This document shows positions 1 to 15,000 of a DNA stretch of 64,000 bases, in pieces. A program made the translations under genes and the position numbers. The notes below the pieces were generated by a model. That model was not told the DNA's origin. It worked only from the letters and a program-made list of their open reading frames with translations, and searched no databases. This DNA is from Onchocerca volvulus. Lineage: Eukaryota > Nematoda > Chromadorea > Rhabditida > Onchocercidae. Positions within the stretch are counted from its first letter, which is position 1, and each line of letters starts with the position of its first letter. The stretch is from positions 24,395,097-24,459,096 of the forward strand of contig HG738138.1 of NCBI GenBank assembly GCA_000499405.2, read 5' to 3'.

Positions 1-1
1 T

Positions 2-3000
2 GACATCAAAGAAAAATTGCATCAGCAATATTTGGTAATATTTTTCCTGATTCAAATGTAATCATTAATTATATTTCCTCAGATATTTGTGTTATGTTGC
101 AGAGAGTTTCTTTAAACTTATGAAATAATATTTGAAATTAGTTTTATCGGTATGAATGATTTTTCAAAAATATTCAATTTGCAGAAAGCTCTCAAAGAGC
201 GAACAGCAGAATGCGATTCGTTGAAAAAAAAGTTGGAAAAATTCGAAAGAGAGCGGTATTTAATTATTATTTCCTTCCTTTTTAATATATAAATTCGATC
301 TTTAATTTCTCTCTACATAGATGATATTTAAATTAGCAAAATCACAAGAAAAGCTATATGTACCTTTCAAAACCAAGAAAAAAGATAGTTTCATGAAAAA
401 AATTCAGAAATTTTAGATCTATTTTTTTTGTAAAATACTTCCCCGAAAATATTTCGAAAATCATAAACTCTTTAAGAAAAATTTTCTAAATTTATCAAGT
501 TTGTTAAGTTATTCAATTTCTTCGTTCCTATATTCATAAATTGTTTGTACTACTTTTTATCTCACTTTCTCTTCTATTTCCTCGTTCCTATTGAGACTAC
601 GGAGATCATTAATCATAATACTCAATTACTATTATTTCTGGTGAAAAGAATTACACATGTTTTTTGATTGTCATGATAAAACAGGCATTTGAAGTTGATT
701 TCTGTCAACATAGACTTTTTCGAAAAATTTAGGATTATTTCTTTTAAGTTCAAAGGTCGTAAAAGATAGTCATATAAGTGACAAATAAGTGATTAAATAA
801 TAAGTAATAAATGATTTCTCTGGAAAAATTATCAGATCATTGAAAACAAAGTTCCAATAAATTAGACGAAAATTGCATGTTTGCAAGAAATATTAGAAAA
901 AGGGAGATTTTCAGAATAAAGGAATTTTCAAGCCGAGAAACAGGAACTTTTCAATATTTCAGACAACAATGGGAAAATCAGAAACGAGCATTGGAAGCGA
1001 AGCAACCAATGGATGTTCAGATGCTACAAGGTCAAAAACGGGAACTAACTATGCAACTTAATCGAGAACAAGCCGAGAAACAGGAACTTTTCCTGCAGGT
1101 ATTCTTTTTTTTTTTCGAAATTTATTTCTCCGGAATAAGTTCATTTTCATTTGAACAAAAAAAGTTGCTTTTCAGATGCAAATTAATGACCACTTTTAGA
1201 ACATTGTCGATAATTGTTCAATATATTTAAATATCCAGTGGTTTCAAGGTCATATCAAAAAAAAAATTGCCCTGAGATGATGTGTAGTATGAAAAAGAGG
1301 GCAGGAATAGTTGAAAGCTCAATTTAGAGTTCAAAATTCAGTTATAATCGTAGATTCCATTATCTTTAATTTCAGATTAACAGTTTAATAGCACAGTTAG
1401 CAGAAGCGAATCGAGATACTTCAAATTCTGAAGAATGTAATATGTTGAAAGTTGAAAATGAAAAGCTAAATAAGCAAATTGCCGATATTTTGGTTAGTTT
1501 TGATCTTAAATTTTGTATGACTTTTTTTTTTTTTCTGCAAAAAACGGTAACCTTGTCTAACTTTATTTATGGTAATTCATTAACTTTATCACGGTAATTT
1601 ATTCATATTTTATGAAAATGAAATTAGAAAGTAAAAAGCTATCGATGAACGGATCAATTTATTAAAAATAGTATTTGTAAAATATGAAGGATATTAATAA
1701 AATTATTTTTCAATTAAAAATCAAATTAAATTCGCATTTTTTTTATCGCTGAAGTCTTCAGAAAAAAAAAAAATTGTTCAAATAATTTCGATTTCAATAA
1801 TGACATATTAATAATGTTGCATATTTTCTTATACCTAATATTATTGAAACTTTCAGGTTGTGCAATCGCAACTTAATACAGATGTGCATAACTTGCAAGA
1901 GGAAATGCAACGTAAGAATGAAGAAGTTGAGAAGGCTCAAGATGAATCAAAAAGGCTTCGTTTAATTATGAACAACGAGAAGATTCAATTAGAAAGTAGT
2001 ATTGAGGAATTGAAACGTGATTTACAGATGAAATCAGCTGCACTTCAAAGTTTAATGCTTGCCAAACAAGTAATTAATTTGTTTTATCATTCATAATATC
2101 TCCTTTACATATTTGATTTTTAAGATTCTGAATTTCTTCTATTCAATATGCTTCGTTGCTTTCTTATTTTGATTTCGATCAAAAATGTAATCTTTTCAGG
2201 ATGTCACAATAAATGAAGCAGATTCAGCAATGATAACTCGATTAACAGTGGAGAATGAGGAATTACGGGATCAAATTGATGAAATGGAGAATGAAGTCAA
2301 GAAACGTGTTTCCGAAATTGAAGAGCTGAAGTTAGCGAATGAGAAAGTAAGGATTATTTTATAAATATCAAAATTTTTGCAATAAATTCTGGCTATTAAA
2401 GGATTGTATTAGCTTTTTGGAAAATGTATGGATCCTGTCAATATTAGTTTAATATTAGTCAATGTTAGTTTAACTCAATTTTTGACAAATTTTTTTATTT
2501 TAACAAATATATGAAGAAAGCTACGAAATAGGATTACCGATTACGTTATTGCTTTTTTTCAATCCTAAAAGTACTGTATTAACTCTCTTGAAAGTCTTAA
2601 CACTTATGGTTTTAAGATATTTGTAAAAATATAGAAAAATTCTTTCCTTACAATATTTTACTTTTTCATTTGATTTAGAAACTTAGAAATCTTGAAAGCG
2701 AATTGGATTCCATGCGAGAAAACGCAAAAGAGAACAAAGCGAAATTGTCCAAACAGAGTGATGTAAATTTATTGATTTCATTTAATCTTTACATTTCTGC
2801 CGATTTAGTTTTATAAAATTTATTGTTTATAAATTTGGCATAAAATTTGTTGTTAATACTTCACTAATCTGAAAAAATGCATTTTCTTTTATAGTTCAAC
2901 ATTTTGAAATAAATTGAAATTTCTGAAATTTAGGAAATTGAAAAGTTGCAAAGTGAATTGAATTCCGTACAACAGAATATGGAGAAGAGAGAAGCTGAAT

Positions 3001-6000
3001 TATCGTTTTTGCAAAAAAATGTAAGCAAACTTCAATCTAACTTAAGATTCATAAAGTTTGTGATTTAACTTTTGCAGTTTGATTCAAATTCAAAAAAGAT
3101 TTGAATGGTTCTATTAGTTTGTGCTACAGTAAAAAGTTTACTTTGCGACCTTTTTTTCAAGATACTCAGGAAAATTTTTTGAAAATAAGTAAAATTATAA
3201 GTTGGAAAGGCGCGTCCTCCTAAGTTTTATCAGTATTCATTGGAATAAATAATTTCAGGAAACATATGAAATATCACAGCTTCGAGATGCACTGGAGAAA
3301 CATAAATTAGATGCGGAAGAAAAAAATAAACGATTGGAGGAAAGCCAAAAAAATTTGATGGAATGTGAAGAAAAGTATGTTTTGAACATTTTAATGCCAG
3401 ATTGATGTTTTATAACATGTTGCTTATAATATTCAAATTTTTCTCCATATTTATTACTCGCAATATTTTATGATTTTCTGAGTTTTTGGATGTTTCTTGT
3501 ACGAAAAATTTGATACCTGTTAATTTTGTTTTCCCATTCTGAACGTAATATTCATGAGATTGAATAAATGAAACAAAAGAAGAAGAAAGAGAGTGAACGT
3601 AATATTCATGAGATTGAATAAATGAAACAAAAGAAGAAGAAAGAGAGGATGAAATAAGACAATTGAAAGTGATGAGATGTAGAAGAAAGAGAAATGGAAA
3701 AATTATTTTTAATATATATTACTTGAATTTATCTTCATTTCTCTCTTATTGAAATCCCAAATCTGAAATAGGAATTAAAAATCAGTCTTCTTATGCCATT
3801 GTTGCAAATGACCATCACTATCACTACTGTTGATTTATTATATTTTTTAAAATATTACATTATTACTTTTACTATTTATTTGCATTTATAGCCTTCAGCG
3901 ATATTTCTCTTTGCCGAATAAGCAAATAATTATTGAGAATATGAATATTTTAATTAAGTCTAATTCAGACATGATCATGTTAATAGTAATAAGGATGAGA
4001 TCAGTGGGTCTGCATCATTTTTTTTTTTTCGTTAAAACTATGTAAAAAAATACGGTAATTATTGTATAATTGATAGATTATGTCAATTCTTAATTTTTCT
4101 TACTGTTAGGTTTATTTTAATTTTGCTATTTCCGCAGACTAATACCATTAATACCGTAGTGCTGTATTTCTTATAATTTTGTAAATAAATGACATAATTT
4201 TCCTAAATTCTTATGTATAACATTTTTCCTAATTTAGATGCGACGCTTTGAAAAAAGATTCTGAAGCAAAACTCAAACAAGGAAATGATACTTTGGTAGA
4301 TGTTAGAGAGAAATTTGAAGAAGAAATAAGACAACAGAAGACGAGATTTAATGTTAGTTTTTATATTTTTTGATTTTTTCTAAATGAATTTTTTGATTTT
4401 TTGATTATTGGTAATAATTTTATTTTATTGTCTATACTATTGTACTCGTGAATATACTGTTAATTTAAAAAAAATTGGTTAATTTAATATCGATTTTACA
4501 TAGTTAAATTACTCTTTCTACATAAATATGTATTCTTCCATATAACGGGAACAGAATTTAAGATTTTTATTTTTCCCGAATAGTGAAGCAAAGTTTTACT
4601 GGAATTTAAATTTTTTTTTTTTTGACTTCCATCACCGAAGCAGTTAATTTTCGTAATTGATTTAAAAATGTATAAAGATTTTTTACTAGATTTTTTACTT
4701 TTTATAAATAATGTACAATAACTGAGACTAGTAGTAAGAATAGTTCATATGAAGGTAGGTAATTAAGCGTTTATTTGTTTTATTTCAGGATTTGAAGCAA
4801 AGTTTAAAAATGGAAGAAATGCGAACACAAGAAGCAGAACAGGAAGCGAAAAATTATCAGATAAAAATTACTGATCTGGAAGAAGAATTAAAAATTTTAA
4901 AAATGCAGATTGACATACAGCATAATAGTGATGAACAGGTAATGTTTGAAACTAAATTACTTCTTGGGATTCACTTCCATCATTTTTCCACAAGAAGAAG
5001 TTACAGTAAATTCAGTTATACTTTTTCCTAATTTTTTACAATTTTTTACTACGATTTCTGGAATAAGAAATTAATTGAATTCAAAATTTTCAAATTTCCT
5101 CTTCATCCAAATTAGATTAATCTTTATAAATATAAGTAACAGTTATGGCAAATTTAACGCAGAGTTTAACATATGGAATCATCACAAAAAGTTTAACGCA
5201 TAAATCGAGAGGAGAGAAAAAAAAGCCTAGAAAAACTGAGTTTAGGATAGATCTTGCACAGAATATTAGACTATATTATGGTAATATCGAGGATTTTGAT
5301 GAACAACTGTACTGTTCAGTAATTTATAATAATTCAGTTCAAAACTTCAAAAAGTTGCAAAGTTGCAAAACCCATTTCAGGTACGATTGCTGCGCGAAGA
5401 ATTGAAGCAAGCAAAACATAAAATAGCTGCTCAGGCTGCTGATCTGGAAAAAGCTGAAACAGATGCTGATGTAAGTAGATGAACTTGAACTTTCTTCATC
5501 AATCATTTGATTTAACTCTTTCTTGTTCATTGATAAATTTTTAGTACTTTATGTAAAATCCCATTTTTTTTTTTTTATTTTTGCTTTTGAAATTTTAGCC
5601 CTATTTCATGTTTCTTTTTTTCAAATTCAATCAGAAACTCTGGATTTGTTAAATATATCTTGCAAGCGTAATGATAAGTTTTCAAAATTGATATAATGAA
5701 CTTTAAAATTTATACTTTAAAAGTGAGCTGAATAAGATGAGATGGATTAGATGTGTCACCATACATTGAAGAACAATGAGATAGTAGTAATATCTTCAAA
5801 ACCTTATTTTCAGGAAGCAGAACGTTCCACTCGGGAAACTATTGATGAGCTGGAAGAAGAAGTTCGTTCTCTTCAAGAAAAATTGAAAATTGTAGAAATT
5901 GGTGAAGAGAATCAAAGTAAACGTCTATTATTGGCTGAAGAGGAAATGATAAAGAACCAAGAAATTCGGTGAAAATTATTTAATATCGAAACAAATTTTG

Positions 6001-9000
6001 TTTATCAAATATTACTATTTATTACTGAACTATTTACAAACAAAATTTCCTCCTGATCTTCACTTGTATCATCTGTGTTTTTAAATTCAGCGAAAAATAC
6101 AAAAAAAAATGTGAAATGCTGACAAAAGAACTTGAGGAAGTTCGTGCTGCCTTAGCCGAAGCTAATGCAATCCTAGAAAAATTCAAAGTTGAAAACGAGA
6201 AATTATCAGCAAAAGCAAGCTTAGAAGATGAAGTGCTCACTTTAGCTACCTCATTACAATCAGCTCGTGATGAGATCAGGTTTGTTTAATTTTCCAATTT
6301 TTAGTAATTTCAGGTCGATGTACTTTTAAAGTTTCATGTAGAATTCTGAACAACCTAGATAGCGCGAATTAGGTTTATCTATTGAACGAAAGTTTTAAAT
6401 TGATTAAAGGAGGAAAAAATTTGCAGACTTATGATATAATTGATTTTACAATCGATTTGAATACTTATGATACTATAAGAACGAGTAGTGGAATAAATAT
6501 TGAAATATTTTTAATATTTAATTGTAGTCTTGACATTTCTAATCAATTTCAAATAAATTTAGTGCAAAACATGATGAAATCGCAAAACTGCGGAAGGAAT
6601 TGCGTGAAGCACATGAAGAAAATAAGCATTTATTGATGGATATTGATGTACAAACTCAAGCACTACAACAAGATGTTCAATTGGCTCGATCTGAATGTGA
6701 TGAAGTGAAAAAAGAAATGGAAAAATGTAAGGTAAACAATAAATTCAATTAAAATTTATTTTGAAATTAAATAACTTGTTTTTATGATCAGAATAAAATA
6801 TACGTATACTTATTAGGAATAAATAAGAAATGAATTTCGAAGATTATCGAAGGAAAGATTTTCGGAATATTGTAAATAAGGATTTATTTCGTATTAGTTT
6901 TTGAGAGTTTTCGAATATCGGAGTTCGGAAATTGTAATCGTTTCAATTGGAATTTGAAACTTTTCTGCATTTTTTTTTTTTTTTTTTTTTTTTGTGTGAT
7001 CTTTGGTTATTTCTGGAAAAAAAAAATCATTCTGCTATTAATTGAATTTACGAAATGCTTAAATTATTTTTGTTTCTAGAATGATAGAATTGCTCAACAG
7101 GAGGAGGATGACCTCATTTTGGCTGGACTTAGGAAAGAAATTTTGAAATTTGAAGAACAAATGATTGAAAAGGTAGCAAAAAATTATTAAATTATAAATT
7201 CGGAAATTTTTTTACTTTTATTCCAAAAAAGTATTATTTTGATATTTAATTTGTAGTAAATAATAAACAGATTAAGATATTAGGAAAGTATTTTTTTTAC
7301 GTTATTGTAATTTATTTATTTTTCTAAATTTAAAAAATTCCATATCATTTCTTCATTTGCAGGAAAAAATGTTCGCATCGATGCGAAGTGATTTGGAATT
7401 GAAACATCAGAAAATGTTGCTTGAAATAAAACAACAATATGAGCAACAAATTGTTGGATTAAATAAAGAAATGGAAGAATTGAAAGCTTCTGAAAACGGA
7501 AAAATTGATGAAGTAAGCTGATAATTTTAAAAAATCAAATCAAAATTATAAAACTTTCAGAGTGAATATTAAGCCAAGAGAAGAAAAAGAATTGAGAGAC
7601 AATATTTTTATTTTTAAAATTTCATGAAGAATACGAAAAAGTTACTTTCAGGTTGATTACGTTGTTTCTAATATTTCCAAAAAAAAAAATTTTCCACGTT
7701 TAATCAGTTTCATTTTTTTTCTTTCTTTTTTTTTTTTTTTTTTTTAAATAATACAGACTTAAATTTGTTTATATAATCAATTGTAATTAATGAATTCTCT
7801 CATTTTCTTGATATGTTTATAATAAGTAAATTATTTGTATAATATAAGTGTAATGATTTTTTATATATCAAATAATGCATAATTCTTTCAAAGATATAAG
7901 AATTAATTCCTTTTTCCATGATTTATTTTTATTTGAAATTTATGTTATTAATGTATATAATTTTGTTTCTTACTTTCTAGCTGAATGCTGTAATGACGAA
8001 TTTGAGGAAGGAATTAGCTATCAAGGGTGGCGGCAATATTGCATCTTTCAGAAATGATCAATTTCATGAATTAGGAGAAGATAAAAAAACACAAAATTTG
8101 GATTTAAGTCCAAGAACTGATTTCGAGGAGAAATTGGCTGCTTTAAAAGAATGCATAGCTGATGTACTTGAGGAAAAATTATCACTTGAGCAAAATGATT
8201 TTCAGCAAATAATGATCAATAAAGCTATACAAACAGATGAAATGATAGAAGAAGGAAGACATATTATTTCCGTAAATAATGATGATGAAGAAGAAGCACT
8301 AAAATGTATTGATAAAAATGTTGTATTGTTGAAGCGAGAAATTGATAATTTCGACTGCAATAATCATGCAGATAGGAATTGTAGCACCAATAGTGGTCAA
8401 ATTTGGAAATCCAAATCAAATAGTGAAGTGTGGAATTTGAGAGCAGAATTAGCTTTTCTGAAAAAACAAATAAAAGACGAAGAAATGGATAGAAAATGCC
8501 TTGAGAATCATATCCAAATGCTTCAAGCTACTATTCAGGAAAATGAAGAAATTTTAAATTTAATTAAGGAAAAAGAAATGAATACAAAAGCTGATAATCG
8601 TGATTTCGAGAAACATTTGAATCCATTTGTGGAACAAATTGAAAAGTTGAAAATGGAATTACAAAGTGTTCGAGAATATGGTGAGCAATATAAACGAGAA
8701 GTAGAAGAAAGAGATTTGGATATTGCTAGTTTGAAGAAAGATATTGAAAATTTAACAAATGAAATAATCTCATCCAAGGCACATCTTGACGAAAATAGTC
8801 GTTTGGAAGAACGAAATCGATTGATCGAATTTAAAAATAAAAATCTTGTCGATGAATGTTCATCGCTGAAAGCAAAATTGACAAAATTACAAAATCAACT
8901 TATTGAAGTAGAAAATGAAAATATTACGAAGCATATTGATGAAGTGAAAAATCTTAATCAGCAACTAGATAAAGCTCGTCAAGCTTGTGAATTATCCGGA

Positions 9001-12000
9001 GCAGAAATGGATCGTTTACGAGAGCAATCGGAGAATTTATCAAAAGAAGTGAATCATTTGCGAAATTTTCTAAATATCGCAAATACGGAAAAAGAGCAAT
9101 TGAAAACTGAAGCAACCGAACGAATGAAGGAAATGGAACAGTTATTACGGTAATTATAATAAAATTTTCTTATGATATTCATAATATTTGTCAAAAATCG
9201 ATCGTTTGATCGATTTTTTTCAATCGATTACAATCGATTGTTTGAGAAAAGCACTGATCTATTCTTTTATTACCACAATTTTGGATTTGCTCAAAATATT
9301 TTTCATTTATTATTTTTGTTTGCATAAAAGGTGTATTATATGCTTTTGCCTCTAACTTACTTTAACTTACTGCTTTTTTATACTTACTTTTTAACAGTAC
9401 TGATAATGCAATTTTAATAATATTTTATTGTAATAGTTGCATTTTGGATGTTATTTATTTTTATTTTTCTTGTTCGTGAATTCTTCTTAACAACTAATAT
9501 CACTTAAAACTTGGACTGATTAAAATTTCACAGAATTAACAGAACTCTAATCTTTGCTTCACAATTACTTAATTAAAATTGAAAATCAATGGATTCAATA
9601 ACTTTTCTGTCTATCACTTAAATGTTAACATGTTATTTATTATTAATTTCTATTAATTTTATTAATTTTTCAGTCAGTATAAGTGATATTTGTCATACTT
9701 TATTTATTCATTCATCGGCATGATATTTGTTACATGTTGCCAATCTCATCATTTTAACATACCTAATTATAGAGCTTATTATTTGACGAAAAATCTTTCA
9801 AAAGTTTAAAGTTCAAATCAAAATTGATTTTTTTTTTTTTTTTTTTGGAGCTTTAGAGCTTTACCTGATGCTTCGCTATCGCTAACTTTTTCTGTCTCCT
9901 ATGTGTTACTTCATACTTGTAAATTTTTTATTAACTTTAAATTTAAATCTTATAGAGATATTTTTCTTTCAAAGAATAGCTTTATCATTAGATACGTTAT
10001 ACAATAGTATATTTGTTTGTTGGAGAAAGAAAAAAACTTTTTTCTTTTTTTCGTAACAAAAAAAAACTTGTTCGAATTTTGAATTAATGAAAGAAATTTA
10101 TTTGAATTTAGATTTTTTAATTTTATTTTACAGTGAACGAATGGAACTAGAAGTAACACGGAAACAGCTAGATGAAGCGATAGCGAAAGGTGAGCGTCAA
10201 GCTCAAGAATTAGCAAAATTAAAAAGTCAAAATAAAGATGATGTTGAAGGCTTGGAAAGAGATCGGCAACAAGAACTTCATAATTTACATCAACAAATTC
10301 AGACCATCGAGGTCTGGTGATAGCTTTTTAGATTTTAATATTTGTTCCAAAAATATTTTTAATTTTTTATGTCTTAGAAAGTATATAATATTATCTTTAT
10401 TTTTGTAATATCACTTTTTCTTGCGACCAGATACATCTCTCTCTCTCTCTCTCTCTTTCTCTCTTTCTCTCTACGATAACTGCAAGAAATTGGAAATGGA
10501 TATTAAATATTGATTTCATATTTATGAAGTGTAATCTTCAAACATTAAAAAGCATATTTAAATCTTTGAAACTTTAAGATGAAGTATATTTATGGATATT
10601 GTTGTTCAAATGATGTATTTGTGAATCAAGTATCTGAATACTGATTGTTATGATGATTTTTTTTTTTTCAGGAGAAATGGGAATTGAAATGTAAGAAGAG
10701 TGAAACAAATGCACAAGCTGCTAGAAAAGAACTTGAAAAACTAACCAAAACAAATGAAACATTCATGGAAGATATCGAAAGACTAACTAATGAATTGGGA
10801 ATTGAACGAAAACGAATCATTGATTTAGGTTTCCTTATAGAATTTAATGATTATTAGGATATTTGTTTGATTATATTGATCTAACTATTAAAGGATAGAT
10901 TCAATTTAAAAAAGAACATTTTTTTTTTTTTAAATCACTTAAGATATCTAGGAAAATCTCATAAATCCTTATTTTGTTCCGGAATCATTAGTGGAAGTTT
11001 CTTCAATTTTCAATCTTTAATATTTACTTTTCATAAGGAATAAGATTCATCAGAAATCAAATTTGAATCAAATTCAAAATTGCCTGTAAGGTACAGGGGA
11101 ATTAACTATTTTTCTTGTTTCAATTCAAATTTCAGGTGTCGAAAAAATGCGTCTTTTAAGTGAAATTGAAGAACTCAGAAATGAATTTGATGCATTCAAG
11201 ATGAAAAATATCCAAGAAGAGGATTCAACGGAAGTGAAAAAAAAGGTAAAAGCTTAAGAAGGCAAAATTCGAAAATCTTTCTTTCACTTCGTTTTAAATA
11301 AATACATGTTATAATGGCTGTTTTAATCAATATATATTTCATAGTATTTAAAAATAGGTTAAATGATAATGCAGAGAGTATTGATTATAAGAACTGTATA
11401 GATACTTTAGAAAAATACTTGTAATCTAATTATATTCAAGAAGAAATGCATACAAATGATTTCAAAAAAAAAGCAATTTATTATCTTCTAGAAGTTATAG
11501 AATTATTTGCAACTCTTTTTTTTTTTTTTTTCCAATCATCCAATAACTTGTTCTTTCATTAGTTGAAGAACTTTTCGGAATTATTACGCAATTTATTGGT
11601 GTAGAAATGAGATAATTATTTTGATTGAAATATTTCAGTTAAGCGAATTAATAGCCGAGAATGCACACCTGGCAGGTGAACTTCTGAGAAAACAAAGTCT
11701 GGAGAATAAAGAACAAAGTAAGCGAGATCAGCAAATGGAGGAATTGTTGAAAAATGATGAACATTGGAAGCATAAAGAGAAATTATTACGAGAGGAAAAT
11801 CAAGAGGAATTGAGAAAGGTTACGGAGAATTTCGAGAAACGATTGAAACAATGTAATGAAGAATGGACAATAAAGTCGAGTAAGCAAGTGGAAATATTAA
11901 AACGAGAAATGGACAAAATGAATGATGAAAATGAAGAATTACGAAATCAAAACGAAAGGTTAATTTGAAAAATAAAAAAAAAGAAGAAAATATTAGAAAC

Positions 12001-15000
12001 AAAAAGGCATTTTGGAAGTTTTTGCATATTTTATAAGATTTATTATTGATTTGAGATATCCCATTATTTTCTCAATAGTAATTCGATTACTAGTTGAAAC
12101 GCATTTTCTAATCTCTAGAAGATCTGGGTAGTTAGGTATGAAATTATTTTAAATCTCTTGTCTAATTGGAAGAATCTATAAAAGTTTGCATAACTAATAA
12201 TTTAAATCTGGCATTTATTTGGAAGAATCTATATAGGTTGACATAACTATCAAATGTAAAACCAGAAAAAAAGAATCAAGATGTAAACTGCTTTACAAAC
12301 TTTTTGTAAATCATATAGGTAAACATTTTTTGAATACTCCAGAATTTCATGCTTATATGTTTAATTATTAGGAATCATAAGTTCTCTTTGTTTAAGATAT
12401 CTTTTCAATTTCAGGATACGAAAAGAAATGAATGAGATGCAACAAGAAATGAAAAAAAGTAAGCAAATATTGGAAGAATCGAATATTGCGGAAAAGTTAA
12501 AGGAATCCGAGAATAATTTGCCCAGGTTTTAAGATTTTGCATTCTTATCTGTTTTTTTTTTTTTCCTAGAAGTATAGTTTAAAATTCTAATGAAATTAGG
12601 TGTTACTTGAAAATATTTCATTTTTCTCTGAAATCCCTACATTTTATTCAGGATGAAATTATTAAGCAAGTGATAGCATCGTTTAAAAATTTATTGTTTA
12701 GTTAATAAGATTACCTTAAAATTGTTTTATGTTTCAAATGCAAAAATGCAACTTTTTAGGTTTGAAGCAGTAGAAAACACTCCTACACCACCACCTCGTA
12801 AAAGGACTGGAAGTGAAATAACCACTGATGGAACGTTGCATATATCGTTAATGGAAGAAAATAAGAAATTGAAAAAAGATGTCGAAATGTAAGTCTTTAT
12901 ATGTTTTAGTCTGCTAAATTCATTTTCAAATAAATAATTTAAATTTCTCTGAAAGTAAACTTCTATAATTTTCTAGATCAAGGTAGTAGATTGTAATATT
13001 AAAAAATCTATTGCCTGCGAAATTCGCAGAGAGTATCCTTGTCTTCCATCTTTAACAGATTCCCATTATGTTTATCATGTTCCATTATTTTTGCATATTT
13101 ACTATGAAGATTATATTTTGGAATCGAAATTTATTGATAGATTAGTATAATACGTATATTTCACATTATTGAATTTAACATTTCTGTTCTAAATTAATTT
13201 TTCAATTTTTATTTTCACATCTTGATTTAGTTTAATTTCTTTTTTTTTTAAACTGCTTCCTATTTGAGATTATATTCATAATTTAAATTTAATTTCAATT
13301 TTTTGATACAGAATGTTTTCATGCATGATTAGAAAGATTTGACCCCTGAACCACAGGTGTTTTCTGACTTCTTGTTTATTCATGCATTCATTCGTCTGTA
13401 TCTTCTGACTGAAATGAAGTATGTTTACATAACATATTATCCTTCACCAACCGCTTTCCCGAATCTATTATGGTTCACGTTTCAGCGAAATATCATTTTT
13501 TACCTTTTTTCTTTTTTTCTCCGAGCAGGTTATTTTTTTTTGTAATAAGCATAAAAATATATGAATTATAAATCTAGATATTTCTAAAAATTCACGGAAA
13601 TGATCAGAGTAATGAAGGTTTTCCTTAATTGATTTAAGCGAGAATCTAAGCAAAATTGAAGATTCTGAAAGAAATTTTTATTAAATACAAAAAACTGTTA
13701 AAGATATCAAATTAATAAGTGATAAAAGTTAATAGTCTACTTTATCCTCATTTAGTTGGTAAGCTGATTAAAAAAATATATATAACTGATCAAATAAACA
13801 ATAAAACAGATTTGATGGTTTGATTTTTACACCTTTGATGTTATCTATAATCAATCAAATAGCGGAAATCGAAGCAGCTGCTCATAAATCTGAATAAATA
13901 TAAATCTAATGACAAATTTTGATGATTGTTAACAATTTTTTCTGTATTTTTTCTGATCTTCTGTCGATTTAGATCGGATTTAGCTTGAGCTAATGGAAAA
14001 ATATTTAACTTGAATAATAACATTACACTTTCTGTAGATAAATTGTCCATTAATGGCTGATTAATGAAGTGATTGGAACGTTTGCTGATTACGTAACGTA
14101 AGTTTTACGTAACATGATTTGTACAAGATAGGAAAACTAATGGAGAATTTTGTTCCAACTAACGGAAATGTATTGAGAAATTGTGTAATTTGAATGAAAG
14201 AAAAGAAAGGTCTTACCAAGAAAATTGGTGATTTTACTTTAACTTCTTCACCTGATAGAGTTTTTTTTTTTCTTTTGGTGAAGAAAGATTTAAATTTTAA
14301 AAAACATCACTTTATGGAAAACTTTTCTTTACCAAAAAAATTTTATTGAGAAATCTGGAAAAAAAATTAAAATAAAAGAAATAATTTTCATTATCAAAAA
14401 TTTTTTTACTTTATTTTAAAACAAATGAAATTGCTTAAATTATTTAATTGATTCATCTTATTTAAAAAAAAAAAAAGAAAAGAAGATAAATGTGATTTTT
14501 TAATTGAGCTTTTGTATTATTCCAAATGGAAAAAATAAGATATAATTAGATTAAAAGTAAAAGATATTTCATAAATTATTATTCGATTATTAATGTATGT
14601 AAAAAATAAACCGTAAAGTTTGATATTTATATTTCCTAAAAAGCTGTTGTTTAAGTGTAAGTAATTTTTGCAGTTTTAAATTTTTTGTTTTGAAAAATCC
14701 AAGAACAATATTTTCGTATGGATTCCATTTTACATTTCATTCTTGGATGATTCAGATGGACGATGAAATCGATATCTGTTTGCTAACATGAAATCGATTA
14801 ATATTCACCTGATTTGTAGAAAATATAAAGCAGCCAAGATAAAACGGTCCCCAATTTATACCTATTACTTTTGCAATGAATTTATTAACATATACTTGAC
14901 AAAGTACTCAAAAGTTCTGTTATCCAGGAATGGTACTACTACTACTACTACCAAGTAATAGGTACCATGAAGATTTAAGAAGCGCAACTTTACTTAGATA

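Noticed and set aside
877..1230. 117-codon + strand open frame
   Set aside because: Its first third lies in the intron before the acceptor at 962 and it runs past the donor at 1099. Only 963-1098 is exon.
5145..5405. 86-codon + strand open frame
   Set aside because: It is mostly intronic and enters the real exon (5381-5470) in the wrong frame.
13312..13341. Short alternative terminal exon of the coiled-coil gene (ending MFSCMIRKI and stop)
   Set aside because: The acceptor is acceptable and the phase fits, but the peptide is unlike the rest of the protein; the exon at 16857 fits better. Kept only as an alternative.
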